Assembly (NCBI GenBank): GCA_014898425.1
Contig: RCSZ01000004.1
Location: 2,108,001 to 2,172,000 of the forward strand
Source: Botryotinia globosa
Lineage: Eukaryota; Ascomycota; Leotiomycetes; Helotiales; Sclerotiniaceae
DNA length: 64,000 bases
Reading direction: 5' to 3'
Under the pieces are notes generated by a model. That model had not been told where the DNA came from. It worked only from the letters and a program-made list of their open reading frames with translations, and did not search any database. Below, in pieces: positions 26,170 through 38,269 of the stretch. Each line of letters opens with the position of its first letter. The stretch's first letter is position 1. The position numbers and the translations under genes were made by a program.

Positions 26170-28123
26170 ATGCCGTCAATCATTAGAAGATGGAGAGCAG
26201 CATTCATAGCTGCGGTGTTCATGATTTTTAGTCTTCATTACCTTCATTCACGGCGCAGTACTTGGAGCTACGACACGAATTATTTATCTTCGATTACGAG
26301 ACCTCATCTGCCAGATGGAAAAACCCATTGGTCGAAATTACCAGAACGATATCCAGTAACTTCATACATTCCTTTGCCGACTGGAAAAGCGAAGAAGATC
26401 CCGCAGATTCAAAGTGCGCCTCCTAAAGAAGACGCGGCGCAGAAGGATGAGAGATTGAAGCGATTGGCGGCGGTTAAAGAGAGTTTCGTACACAGTTGGG
26501 AGGGATATAAAGCGCACGCATGGTTACGAGATGAGGTCTCTCCTCTATCAGGGTCCTGGAAAGACACGTTTGGTGGCTGGGCCGCAACATTGGTTGATTC
26601 TTTGGATACTTTGTGGATTATGGGGTTGAAAGAAGATTTTGAAATCGCGGTGCGATCGATCGAGGGAATCGACTTTACGACAACGGAGCAAAAGGATATC
26701 AATGTTTTTGAAACGACGATTAGATATATGGGGGGGTTCTTGGCGGCGTATGATATCAGTGGAGCGCAATATCCGATTTTGTTATTGAAGGCCGTGGAGG
26801 TTGCGGAGTTGTTGATGAGTTGTTTTGATACCCCGAATAGAATGCCAATTCCTAGATGGGATTGGAAGAAGTAGGTACTGTTGCTCTGATCTGACAAGAA
26901 TGCTATTGACAATGCGTAGGTATCTAGAAGGAGAGGATCAAGTAGCACCCAGAAGAGTTCTTGTCTCTGAACCGGGTTCCTTAAGTCTCGAATTCACTAG
27001 ACTTAGTCAGTTGACCGGAAATCCAAAATACTATGATGCGGTGCAACGTATTTCTGATGAATTCGAGAAGAGTCAGAACTCTACTCGGTATCCCGGATTA
27101 TGGCCTGTCAGTATTGATCTTCAAAAGCTACGATTTGACGAAGATACTATGTTTACTATGGGTGGTATGTCGGATTCTACTTACGAATATTTACCAAAAC
27201 AATTCATGGTTCTCGGGGGAGTTCTAGACCAACCAAAGAACATGTACGAAAGCTTTATTTCCGTAGCCCAGGAAAAAATGTTTTTTCCAATCCTAAACGA
27301 AAAGAATCAGAAAATCAGAGTATCAGGAGATATACGCATTAAAGGTATGGCTGAAAGCAGTACTCCGGAGCTTATTCCTCGTGGTCAACATCTCACCTGT
27401 TTCACTGGCGGCATGATTGGAATCGCTTCGAAAATTTTCAATCGCCCTTCCGACCTCGCCTTAGCCGAAGAACTCACAAATGGATGTATTTGGGCATATG
27501 ATAGTAGTCCAAATGGCATCGCACCCGAAATCTTCAGCGTGGTTCCGTGCCCTAAGAATCACGATTGTACGTATTCAAAACAGAAATGGTATGATGCTCT
27601 CGCCGCTATATACACACATCCAATTACGAATACGAAAGAGGAGACGGAGAAAAAATTGAATGGGATTATAGAGGACAGAAGATTAAGTCCAGGCTTTACG
27701 GCGATAGATGATCGGAGATATATTTTGAGGCCGGAGGCTATTGAAAGTGTGTGGATTTTGTGGAGGATCACGGGGGATAGGAAGTATATGGATGCCGCTT
27801 GGAGAATGTTCCAGGCGATTGAAAAGATTTGCAGGACGGAGATTGCGTCGGCGGCGATACTGGATGTTACGGTCAAGGCGTTGGTGGATAAGAAGGGGAA
27901 GGTGAAGGGTAAGAATGGAAATATGAAACAAGAGCGTTTCGCTGATAATTTGGGTGGAACAAGTGAAGAAGAAGGAGTGGAACAGGCAGATAGTATGGAG
28001 AGTTTCTGGCTAGCAGAGACGTTGAAGTATTTCTACTTGGTTTTCAGTGAGTGGGATGTGGTGAGCCTCGATGAATGGGTGTTGAATACGGAGGCGCACC
28101 CACTGAAGAGGTTGAAGAGGTGA
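26170..28123 (+). CDS. GH47 mannosyl-oligosaccharide alpha-1,2-mannosidase, membrane-anchored
   Basis: I model two exons: 26170-26870 and 26920-28123, with a 49-bp intron. This gives 1,905 nt, or 634 residues. A single hydrophobic segment (about residues 10-27) after a short basic start marks a type II membrane protein of the ER/Golgi. The catalytic domain shows class I mannosidase landmarks: FGGWAATLVDSLDTLWIMGL (residues 134-153), NVFETTIRYMGG, RPEAIESVWILWR, DSMESFWLAETLKYFYL and a C-terminal NTEAHPLKR. The enzyme trims alpha-1,2-mannose from N-glycans using calcium and inversion, in the secretory pathway. Fungi carry several GH47 paralogues (ER, Golgi and EDEM-like), and I cannot say which this is. 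Length and motif order are normal, and nothing is missing. The gene is the last ordinary one before the A+T-rich desert that begins about 250 bp beyond the stop. Confidence 0.95.
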
Positions 28124-28399
28124 TGTGGGTAGGTAGCATGGGTCTTGATAGAGGAAACATCTAGAAAAGAACAAGACAATTCAATTTCGATGGGGCTTAC
28201 CGGACATGTTGTGTTGTTACAAAGTACTATAGATATTGTTCACAGAGTCTCGAGGCGTGATCTACACAACATGAGAAAGTTGACTGGGTTTATAATCATA
28301 GGGAATGCACTATCCTCAAATACCTACATACTTCAACAAATATTAATTGAAGCATATTTGATCGGTTAAAGCTAAAGCTTTATTATATAATTAGGTAAT

Positions 28400-30023
28400 C
28401 AATTATCGCATAATCGAAAGAGGTTCTCGGCGAAATGATTAATGATGTATAGTATATATTAAAATAATATATAATTTCCAAAAATATTAATTAAATAAGT
28501 TGTAATTAAATTTTAAACCAGATTATTATGATGTTTATATTATATTAAAATTTTAGAAGAATCGAAATCAAATTAAATAAGATAAAAGTTATCAAAGCTA
28601 TTAAATTGTTAGTATAGAATATGATTCAGATAGTCAGCTGGATAACCTTAGGGTTATTAAAAATCGATCTTTTAATAACTATTAGGAAATTGATATTAGT
28701 AGAATTTAATTTTAGGGTTATTAACTTGATTTACAATAGGTTTATAATCAATAATACTATGAAAAAGAATATAAATAGAATTATAATATTAAAGTTTTAG
28801 AAAAGTAATATAAATGATCAGATATGTTTTAAACACACCTATGTTCGACAACAAGAGGCTCTCTTAACTCTTATCTCTTCGCTATAATAAGGGTTAAAAG
28901 ACTATTTCATTCTTATTTATTTTTTAATTAAAATTTAAAATATTAATTTTTGTTTTTCTATTCTATATAGTAGAATATATAATTTCTAATTTATATCAGC
29001 TCTAACAATCGAAAAAGTATAATAAATATTTTAATATATTAATTATAGATTTTACTAGCTTTTTTCAGATTTTCTAAAAAGAATATCTATTTTAGATTTT
29101 CTAAAAAAATATCTTAAATAAAATGATAAATAAACTCAAAACTTTTATCTAGATAATTTAAAAAATAATAATTTTTAAATAATCTAAAAAACTATAATTC
29201 ATAAATAATCTAAAAAAAACTATAATTATTAGATTATTTAAAAATATTAATTTTAAAATAAAATAATAAATGAATTCAAGATCTTTTTAAATTATTCAAA
29301 AATATTTATATAAATTAATTCTTTTATTAATTATTTATTAATTATTTATTTTAATTAATTAGGTTATTAATTAGTTTTATTTTATAATATTTGTATATTT
29401 AATTTCATAATAATAATTATAATCAATACAAATATAATCTTTAATTATAAAATTTTAAAAATTATATTATTGTATCTTTGATAATATATTATAAAGTTAA
29501 TAAAACAATTAATAAATTGAATTCCCATAATATTAATATTTTATTTTCTATTTATTTCTTTATTACAAAATACTTCTTTATCCTGATTTGTTTTTTATAT
29601 ATAATCAAAAAACTATATTCCTTTTTATTATTATATTTAAATTAAACAAATAGGATTTTCGCTATATTTAAAATCTTTTTTTATTTTCTAATAGATCTTT
29701 TTTGATAAAATATTTTATTTATTTTTGTATAAATATTAAAGTAAATTAATATACTTTTTGTTTAGAAATTTATCTCATAAGAAATTAGATAATTATTCAA
29801 AAATAAATAAATATATAGAAACTAATTAATTAAATATATTTGATATCTTAAAATAAGACAAAACAATAATAACTGAAAATTTAAATACAAAATCTCTTTG
29901 AATTGATAATAGTAATAATAGCAAATTTAAAATATTCTAATATTTTCAAGGATTTCTTTTAAATAAAATATAAATATAAAGATTTTTTGAGTTAATAATT
30001 GAGAATTACAAAGTATATATAAA
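28400..30023. repeat. RIP-eroded A+T-rich desert, left part
   Basis: Composition shifts abruptly to very high A+T about 250 bp after the mannosidase stop. No coding frame above 60 codons survives. A short less-eroded patch (about 28,833-28,910, beginning ACACACCTATG) is not identified. The sequence looks like decayed repeat DNA, the usual product of repeat-induced point mutation in ascomycetes. Confidence 0.75.
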
Positions 30024-30182
30024 TGTGAGGGCGCACGGACCCTCCATGCACGTGACCGGCTGTACTAGCCATTTTAGCTAGTTTTCAAGTATAAGTTGGA
30101 AGCCTCACTTCCAACTTCCTTTTAGATTTTTATTAATAACTAAACTATTAAGACAACTTCTTTTTAGTTTATAGTTTTTATA
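30024..30182 (+). repeat. Left LTR copy (less mutated at its start)
   Basis: This 159-bp repeat begins TGTGAGGGCGCACGG and contains a GGAAG-CCTCAC-CTTCC hairpin near 30093-30112. Its first 40 bases retain G and C where the second copy has A and T, so this copy partly escaped mutation. Confidence 0.75.
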
Positions 30183-30267
30183 GAGCTATTGATTTATCTT
30201 TGAATTAAATAGGAGTTGTTTGTATATATATAAAACAAATCGGAATCGTTTTTAAAGAAAGCTATAA

Positions 30268-30400
30268 TGTCTCGATTATTATATATTTAAATGATATTTT
30301 AATTTATTTAAAAAATAAAGAAGATTACAAATCTTATATAAAACAAATCTTGGAAAAACTATTGGAATAAAGATTATTCTATAAACTCGAAAATGTTAAT
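30268..30400 (+). pseudogene. Ty3/Gypsy reverse transcriptase fragment
   Basis: One frame gives YLNDILIYLKN followed by an ILEKLLE-stop-RLFYKLE stretch. This matches the YLDD catalytic box and the following thumb-side helix of Ty3/Gypsy RT, broken by a stop and by D-to-N at a catalytic Asp. It cannot be active. Confidence 0.75.
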
Positions 30401-30782
30401 TTAATATAAAAGAAATAAAATTCCTAGATTATATTATTTCAAATAAAGGAATCGTTATAAATTAAATTAAAATTGATTCAATTATGAAATAATCAATACT
30501 AAATTTAATATAGAAAATATTATTATTCTTAAGGTTTTGTAATTTCTATAAATAATTTATATTTAGTTATAGCGATATTGTATTATCAATAACAAATAAT
30601 ACAAAAAAAAAGAAAAAGTTCGAATAAACTAAAGATTATAAAAAAGCTTTTATTATACTCAAAATTGCTTTTATTAAAACTCTATTATTATATCATTTTA
30701 TTATAATATTAACTTGTTTTTTGGAAATAGATATATTTATCAAAATATTATATAAGATATTATTACAAATTCAAAAGGATAT

Positions 30783-30932
30783 TATCACGGCGCCAACTAC
30801 GTTGTCTTCGTGCCTTAGACACGAACCCTTAGCGTGCCCTTAGCGTGCCCTACTTCCTATAATAGGGCCTCAACCTTTCATAGTACTTAGAACCCTTATG
30901 ATACAATATAAGTCTTTACCCGTACCCTGACA
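30783..30932. repeat. Solo LTR with 5-bp target duplication
   Basis: This GC-richer 150-bp island lies inside the older element. It starts TATCACGG (TGTCACGG before one G-to-A change) and ends CCCTGACA, the inverted TGTCA/TGACA ends of an LTR. GATAT flanks both sides (30778-30782 and 30933-30937). It contains two adjacent copies of CTTAGCGTGCC. It is probably a late insertion reduced to one LTR. Confidence 0.6.
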
Positions 30933-32240
30933 GATATATATAAATATTCAATTATATTTTATTTTCGAAAACTAATATTAGTGAAAATAAATTATATAAT
31001 ATTCGATTAAGAATTATTTGTAATAATAAAATCCATTAAATATTAGTATCATTTTCTAGAAGGAATTTAATATCAAATAATTATCATTTTCGATTATAAC
31101 AATTTAAAGTATTTTATAATTTCTAAAACCCTTATAAAAAGATAAACTAAATAAACAATAGTATTATTAACAATCGATTATATTATTATATATAGATTGA
31201 GAAAAAGAAACCCTATTAATAGCTTTTTAAGAAAAATAAATTATTAATATAAAGCAATAGAATCAATATTTCTTTTGAAATTACAAAAATAAACTATAGA
31301 TTTGTTACTATTATTAAATAATCAATCTAATATATTATATTTAATTGAAGATATTATAAAAAGAGAAATCGAGGAAGGTATATTATATACACTTAAAGAA
31401 TTATAAGAAATAAATGAGAATTGTATTAATATAAATAGAATTAAAATCCTTACTATATTCCAAACTAAAGAAATACTAAAGAAAAGTTTAAATGATATTC
31501 AGAAAAGTCTAAAACAACAATTAGATTTTATCAATTCAATTCAATATTATTAGTAATTACATCCCAACTCAATAGGAATTCAATTTAATTTAAAAAAGGA
31601 ATTATAATATTACAATAGAATAAGATTGTTTATTTTAGTAAATAAAATATTATAAAATTTTTTAATAAAGGAATTCCATGATTTTCTAATTACAAAATAT
31701 TTCAATAAAAATAGAATAATCAGAATAATAAAAAGAATATTGTATTAACAAAAAATAAATATAAATATCAAAGATTATATATACTTATATCTAATTTGTT
31801 AGTACAATAAATCATTATATATAATAATTTTTGAAAAACTAGCTCTGATATTTATTCTAAATAAACTATAGGGAGATATAATATTAAATCTAATTATAAA
31901 TCTATTAATATTAAAATCTAAAATAGATTTTAATGATAAAATAAAAGAAAATATACAACTATATTCTGTTTATAATACTATATTAAATATAACTTGTAAA
32001 ATAATAAAGAAAGCAAAATTCCTATTATATAAAAAGAATATAATATTAATTCAATTTTTTTTAAGGGAGGTATTTATAGAATACAGAATATTAGATTTTA
32101 TTATTATAAATAGAATAGATTTGTTTATAAATATATTTTGAGTGATATTTATAAAATATCTAAATATAATTTGAAAATTATTTACAATATTTTATCTACA
32201 AATAGATGGTTTAATTAAAAGATTAAATCAGATTCTAAAA

Positions 32241-32429
32241 ATGTATTTTAAAATATATATTAATTATAAACAAAATAATTGGATAGATTTATTATATTTG
32301 ATAGAATATATATATAATTCAACTTTTATTTCAGATATTAAATTATTACTTTTCAAAATAAATAAGAAAAATATTCTATCATTTCAGATTATTACAATTA
32401 CAAATAAAAGATTAAGAAATGTTAAATAA
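32241..32429 (+). pseudogene. Ty3/Gypsy integrase C-terminal fragment
   Basis: The 62-codon frame has the pattern NYKQNNWIDLLYLIEYIYNS. It corresponds to the end of the integrase core of Ty3/Gypsy elements (Asn-Tyr-Gln ... Trp-x-Asp-Leu-Leu ... Glu-Phe-Ala-Tyr-Asn in intact copies), with Asp-to-Asn type changes. It is debris, not a gene. Confidence 0.7.
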
Positions 32430-35032
32430 TTAATAAAGAAATTGAAAGAATTGTATTAATAATTGATAAAAGATTTGATATATATATAAAATGTATAAGC
32501 AAAATGTTATAATATAAAATACTGTTTATTATTATTCAATATTAGAAATTAAATATAATTGTTTTGTAAGAATCTAATAACAAATCGAAAATATGAAAAA
32601 TTGGAGTCTAAAAAATTAGAATCTTTCAAAATATTCGAAAGTATTGATTTATAGAATTATCAAATCAAACTTTTAATATTCTATAAATACTATAATATTT
32701 TTTATATAAATCTATTGATATTATATAAAACAATAAAAAGAATAAATAGATTTGAAAATATAGTAAAATCATTTGCAATAGAAATAATTATAAACAAGGC
32801 CTATAGAGATAAGATATTGGAATAGAAAATAAAAAGAATTCTGAATTCAAAAATATATAAATACTAAAAAAAACTATAATATTAAATACACTAAAAAGAC
32901 TATTCTTAGAATAAAGATAGTTAGTAATTATTAAAAAATCTGGAGAACTTTAAAAAAGAAATTATAGAATTCTATAAAAAAAAACCGTTTGTTTTAGATG
33001 GGATTATAAAAGAATAATTATATCAATTTTATTTCTATTTTCTTAAAGAAAGAAAACCTGATTAGATTTGAAAGAATTATAACTAATTCCTGTTTTACAA
33101 AAACATATTATAAATATTAAATTATAATCATCTATTAATTAATAACTATAATTCAGATTTGATAATATAATTGTTTATCAAAAAACTTTTCAAACTTATT
33201 TAAATCGAAAATGAATATTGATTATATATTTTAAAATAAGGAATGTAGAATGATTAAAAAATATTAAAGCAAAATTTATAATATAAATAAGAATATATAA
33301 AGTAAATCTCATTTTCAAATAAAATAAAATAAAAAATTATAGTTTTCTTTTTAATATAATCAAATAGAAAAAATGAATCTTTGATTGTTATTATTGATCT
33401 ATGAATTTGAAGTTTTATTAAAAAATTATATTTCTCGATTGATATTGTAATACAACAAATTATAAATAAAAAAATGAATCATTAATAGCTTTTTCATTAT
33501 AATTCAAATTATTATTATCATTTATTAAAAAACAAAAATCAATATAAAAATAAAATAATGAATATAATCAATCTGAATAAATTTGATATCATTTTGAAAG
33601 TAAAAGCAGATCCAATTTTATTGTATATATTTTTGGTTCAAATCGAAATATAAAATGAAGAAATCGAATAGTTATTTTTTATAAGTTTTAAAAGAGAAAA
33701 CAAGAAATATCAAAAGAAAATAAAGCGAATAATTATCAAAATATATATAAAAATATAGATTTGGTTTCAATTAAATTTTTAATCAAATGATTATAAGCAA
33801 ATATGGATATTAATAATAATTCCTGGTTTGTTTAGATCTGAATATAAGGAATTTAATTGAAAAGATAAGGAAAATAAAAATATAATAATAAAAGTGTTTT
33901 TAGAATATAATCGAATAGTGATTTATAAAGTATATAAGAACTATATCAAATATTGAGGATTTGTTTTATTAATTTTTAATAAATCAAAAAGATTTATAAG
34001 AATTATTTATATTGAATAATAATAAAAATAGTTATTAGATAAAGGTAATGTTAAAATAGAATTTAGAAATAATCTAAAGTTATTTTATAAAACCAATAAT
34101 AATCAGATTTATAATATTATAAAAAATTAGAAAATAAATAATATTGTATTAAAAAACTAGAATATAATTACAAAAAAAACAATTTAGATTATTAATATTT
34201 GAATAACGAATTTGAACAATTTGTATCAAAATCTACAAAAAAAATAATTAAAAACAATATCGATTATTTTTATAATAAAATTAATAATTTATATCAATTA
34301 GTATAACAATATAGTAATAATACAAAATAAGATTTTCTATAATAAACTTTTTGCTAATAGAATATTATATATAGATCTAATCCAAAATCGAGTAAACTAA
34401 AAAAAATCAATAATAATATAAGTATAATATATAACTATTTGCAAATAGATTTGTATATATAAAAGAAAAGAAAGTTAATAAAACAAATAAAGAAAATTCT
34501 GGAAATTATAAACTTTAAATCATATTATAAAGATTTATAATAAAAAGTTTCAGTTTTTATTAAGATTTATCCAAGCAAAGTGGCCTCGTATATAAGTTTT
34601 ATTAATAAATTATAAAAATCTGTATAAAATGATTTGATAATTATAAATAATTCATTTATTTACAAAGACTATATACAAAAAGTATTAATAAATTATAATA
34701 TAAAGGATATAAACTTTTATAAAATAATTAATATAGAGATTGTAATATAATTAACCCGAAATTGTTTATATAATTAATATCAATTATAAAATATAATGTA
34801 ATTGAATCAGGAAATTAAATATTATTTATTAAAAAGAAAGAAAGGTTTCGAACTAATTAAATCTTTTCAAATTTGTATTATAATATTTAATTTGTTATTA
34901 CAAAATAATAAATGTAATATTAATTATTTAATTATTTAATTAAAAAACTAAATCTTGAATAATATTAATAAAGATAAAGATTACTATTTTGTAAAAGAGA
35001 AAACCTATTATTATTATTATCAAAAATCAATA

Positions 35033-35547
35033 GTAAGAGTTTAGACCCCGGCTTATCGCACACTAAGCGAAAACACACCAAAAAGCCTCATTTCTTCAAC
35101 TTTTGAACTATATATTATTCCAATCAATCTTCAAATTAGATTTATTAAATTTATTCTAATAATAGATAATTAATGAAATTATATATAAAAAATGAGTGAA
35201 TTATTTTTAATAATTTTTTTGATAAAATTGTAGGTATTTAAAGTTGGAATTCCTGAAATTTTCAAAAAAATCGATTTTTTTGTATGGGAAAAGTGTTATA
35301 TGTTAAAGAATTTGAAGATTTCCAACTTTAAATACTTATAACTTTATCTAAAAAATTATTAAAAATATTTCATTCATTTTTTCAGAAACTAATTATGGAT
35401 ATTATTCAAAGAATCAATTTTCAAATTATATCCTTCATTCATTAAAGAATTATAAAAATAATTAATTTATATAGAAAAACAACATTTTTGCAGGGATTCT
35501 GTCACGAAATAGAGTGGTGTGCGATAAGCCGAGGCCTAAACTCTTAC
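35033..35547. mobile_element. 515-bp foldback (long inverted repeat) element
   Basis: The left end GTAAGAGTTTAGACCCCGGC is mirrored at the right end (complement of 35517-35547, with GCGATAAGCC preserved in both). The mirror symmetry extends through nearly the whole element: the motif ATTTAAAGTTGGAA near 35236-35249 recurs inverted at about 35320-35335. Such elements are non-autonomous DNA transposons or foldback MITEs. No clear target-site duplication was found, and the ends are less A+T-rich than the flanks. Confidence 0.75.
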
Positions 35548-35924
35548 AAAGCCTAATATCGAGCGGATTTTAAATAGCAATTAGAAAAAATCTAGGTAAT
35601 ATATAGAATATTTTTTCTAATTAATTAATGAATTTCTTTTATTTATTTTATAACCAAATTTTGATTTTTATTAAACAATTATTAATATAATAATATCGAT
35701 AATAACAATTCATAATTATTATAAACAATAAAAGCAATTTGAAATATAAAGTATTACAATTATAAAAGTAATTTAAAATATAAAGTAATATAATTATAAA
35801 GGTTTATTTATATAAAAATATAAAAAAAGAGAAATTAATAAGGTTTTTTATAGTTTTTTGTTTTTAATATTAGTTTTCATTACTAATGAAATAATCAGGG
35901 ATTTATTTATAAAATGAAAGTGAT

Positions 35925-36082
35925 TATAAAAACATATAAACCTTTTATATATATAACCAGTTATATTAGTTATTTTAGCTAGCTTCAAGTATAAATTGGA
36001 AGCCTCGCTTCCAACTTCCTCTTAGATCTTTATCAATAACTAAATCATTAAGACAACTTCTTTTTAGTTTATAGTCCTTACA
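35925..36082 (+). repeat. Right LTR copy (RIP-mutated)
   Basis: This 158-bp partner of 30024-30182 reads TATAAAAACATATAA where the other reads TGTGAGGGCGCACGG, so every difference is a transition. It retains the CA end (CCTTACA) that is TA in the first copy. Confidence 0.75.
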
Positions 36083-37007
36083 ATAAAATCCGTTTGAATT
36101 AATAGCTTAGAGTTTTTTTAAATAAAATATAAATATAAAGGTTTTTTTGAATTAATAATTAAATGTTATTTTTTAGATAGAATAAATTGAATTGATATAT
36201 TATAATTTATTTCAATATTGTAACTATTATTTATTATATATGCTAATAAAATTTATATAATTTTTTTTGGTAAATTTAATTTTCTAATAATTATAATGTT
36301 ATAATATAATATATTTTGATAAATAGGATTTTAATTTGTAATTATAGAATTTAAGTTTTTAATTGATGTTATAATTATAATCAAGTTATTAAGTAAGTCT
36401 GTAGTTTTTTAATTAATTTTATTCAGTATAATGATTTTTGAATTATTTATTGGAATTATTTATTTTCTTTTGTAATTGTTTGTAGTAAAGTTTATTAATT
36501 GATAAAGGAAGATTCCAAAAAGTCTTTTGAAAATAATTAATATTATTTTATTATAAATTTATTTATTGTTTTTCTATTTGATTCAATTTCATATCTTTTG
36601 TTTAATTCTAAATCTTTATTATTTTTTCTTTTTAAATCAATATTCTTTATTTATGATTCAATCTAATCTTTTTATCATTCTATTAATTAATTATAATTAT
36701 CTTGATTAATTTATTATTATTGATAGTTATATAGTATATATCTGATTTTTTTTGTTTTTAATTATAATTAATAATTAATTAATGATTATAATTACTTTTT
36801 AATCTATTTGTAATAGATTATATTTCTATTAATAATTTTTTGAAACAAAATTTCTATAGAAATATTTGAATTATATAGACTTTGTAAAACAAGCTTATAT
36901 ATTATAATAAAATCAAAAAGTTTATAATATAATTCGAAATTTATATTAATAACTTTTGATTGTTAGAAAGTTTGTTTTTTCAATGATTAATAAACTTATA
37001 AACAATA

Positions 37008-37815
37008 CCAGGGGCCTGCGAGCCCCCGGACCCCTTGCTTTTTGAGAAAGTGTTATTGTCACGTGCACGGAAACAACCAGTATTAGAAGTCGTAAGCTTT
37101 ACCACTAAGCCACGCACGCAATCTGACCAAAAGGCACAGTATCAGGGATTGAACCTAATAGCTTACTACTATATATATATCCTAATAGTTATATAATTAT
37201 ATTTATGATTATAAAGATCTAAAAAAGAAATTATGTTAAAGGCTTGTAGACAAAGTTGATTTACCTTATTATATTGCTTTTTTATATAATTTTATTCAGA
37301 TTTTCAATTTTATTCAGATTTTTTAATTTTATTTAAATTTTTGTAGATCACATTACATCAGATCAACAATTATACTATTAAACTACAAAAGCTATAATAT
37401 TAAAATAATTTTTATTAATATTAGATCTATTATATTGAATATAACCCTCTTTTGATTGATTATATAAGCTTTAGTTATTATATTATTTAAACTTCAACTC
37501 TTTAAAAAACCCTTAGTTTTGGAGCTAGTATTACAAAAATCATATTATTTGAAAGCCCTTAGTTTTTTCTATATAATTATTATTTTTCTTTTCTTTTTAT
37601 TTAATTTGTTTTAATTGCAATAAACTAATTTAATTTTTTTTTTAAAAAACTCTAAGGATTTGTATTATAATTACAATGCTAAGAAAGTTACAAAATCATT
37701 ATAATCAATAAGATTATTAAAATCGGGCTTTACTAAACAAGGTTCTCTTTTTTTATATTTATATATCTTCGGCCCTCACGAGTGGCAAGATTATTAAGGA
37801 GGTAAAACCTTCAAT
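37008..37815 (+). repeat. R1 repeat family, copy A (with solo-LTR insertion)
   Basis: The copy starts with the GC-rich end CCAGGGGCCTGCGAGCCCCC, then CGGACCCCTTGCTTTTTGAG, which recurs at 49036, about 51721 and inverted at 55087-55132. Its far end has GGCCCTCACGAGTGGCAAGA followed by an AAGGAGGTAAA motif. In the middle is a stretch whose complement reads GTAGTTTAATAGTATAATTG, resembling a pol III A box. A 131-bp insertion with 5-bp duplications interrupts it at 37057. No coding capacity was seen. Confidence 0.75.
37057..37187. repeat. 131-bp insertion in R1 copy A, probable solo LTR with tRNA-like stretch
   Basis: The insert begins TGTCACGTGCACGG, ends CCTAATA (CA changed to TA), and is flanked by GTTAT on both sides (37052-37056 and 37188-37192). 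R1 copies B and C lack it at the same point. Its complement contains GTGGCTTAGTGGTAAAGC and, upstream of that, GGTTCAATCCC. These resemble tRNA A and B boxes but stand in the wrong order for a tRNA gene. Confidence 0.6.
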
Positions 37816-38269
37816 TATATAAAATTTAATCCAGATTTGTAGAATTTATAATCAGTTTTAATATATACTATGTATCTTTAATTATTTCGCTGAGTACTGA
37901 ATGAGGAGGAAGAAAGGATGAGTGGAGAGCGCCCCTCCATTACTTCGAGATAACATATTCTTTTCCTAATTTCCAGATTCTGTTTACGCTACACACAATT
38001 TATCTGTTGACAAGTGCCATCAGAATAGATACACTCATGAGAAATATCAGGTGGACGAGCTTTTGTTGAACGTTGAATTTAGCATAAGAATAGCTAGTGG
38101 TGTCATGTGACAGTGGTGAGTGCTGATACCTTGCACCTCAAGAACTGCCAGAAGGTGAAGAAACATACAAAACACAACATCTCAATTTGTTTCCATCAAA
38201 AGCCACCGCAATTCTGTCAATCCCTTATACCGAAAATGGTATACATGAAGCAAATGTGAGCTTCACGAA
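37816..38269. other. 3' flank of the Tc toxin A-like gene
   Basis: Composition returns to normal by about 37,880, within 100 bp of the end of R1 copy A. The stretch holds the presumed 3' untranslated region and terminator of the minus-strand gene. No other feature was seen. Confidence 0.5.

Larger units (their letters stand above)
30024..36082 (+). mobile_element. Decayed LTR element bounded by a TG...CA repeat pair; contains Ty3/Gypsy pol debris
   Basis: Two direct repeats, 30024-30182 and 35925-36082, behave like LTRs. They begin TG (TA in the second), end CA (TA in the first), differ almost entirely by C/T and G/A changes, and are flanked on the outside by ATAAA (30019-30023 and 36083-36087). 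Inside, on the plus strand, a reverse-transcriptase stretch reads YLNDILIYLKN at about 30268, the YLDD box with one D changed to N. A piece of Ty3-type integrase C-terminus lies at 32241-32429. Pol starts only about 85 bp after the first LTR, so gag, protease and the front of RT are absent. Either the element is internally deleted, or the LTR pair is nested in an older element. The five-base AT-only duplication alone could be chance. Confidence 0.65.

Noticed and set aside
28145..28369. 74-codon frame after the mannosidase stop as a separate gene
   Set aside because: It lies in the presumed 3' untranslated region, lacks a proper ATG at the stated start, and has no family resemblance.
37050..37190. 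A tRNA gene on the minus strand
   Set aside because: A-box and B-box words are present but in reversed order and without a foldable cloverleaf; the unit has LTR-like ends and target duplications.
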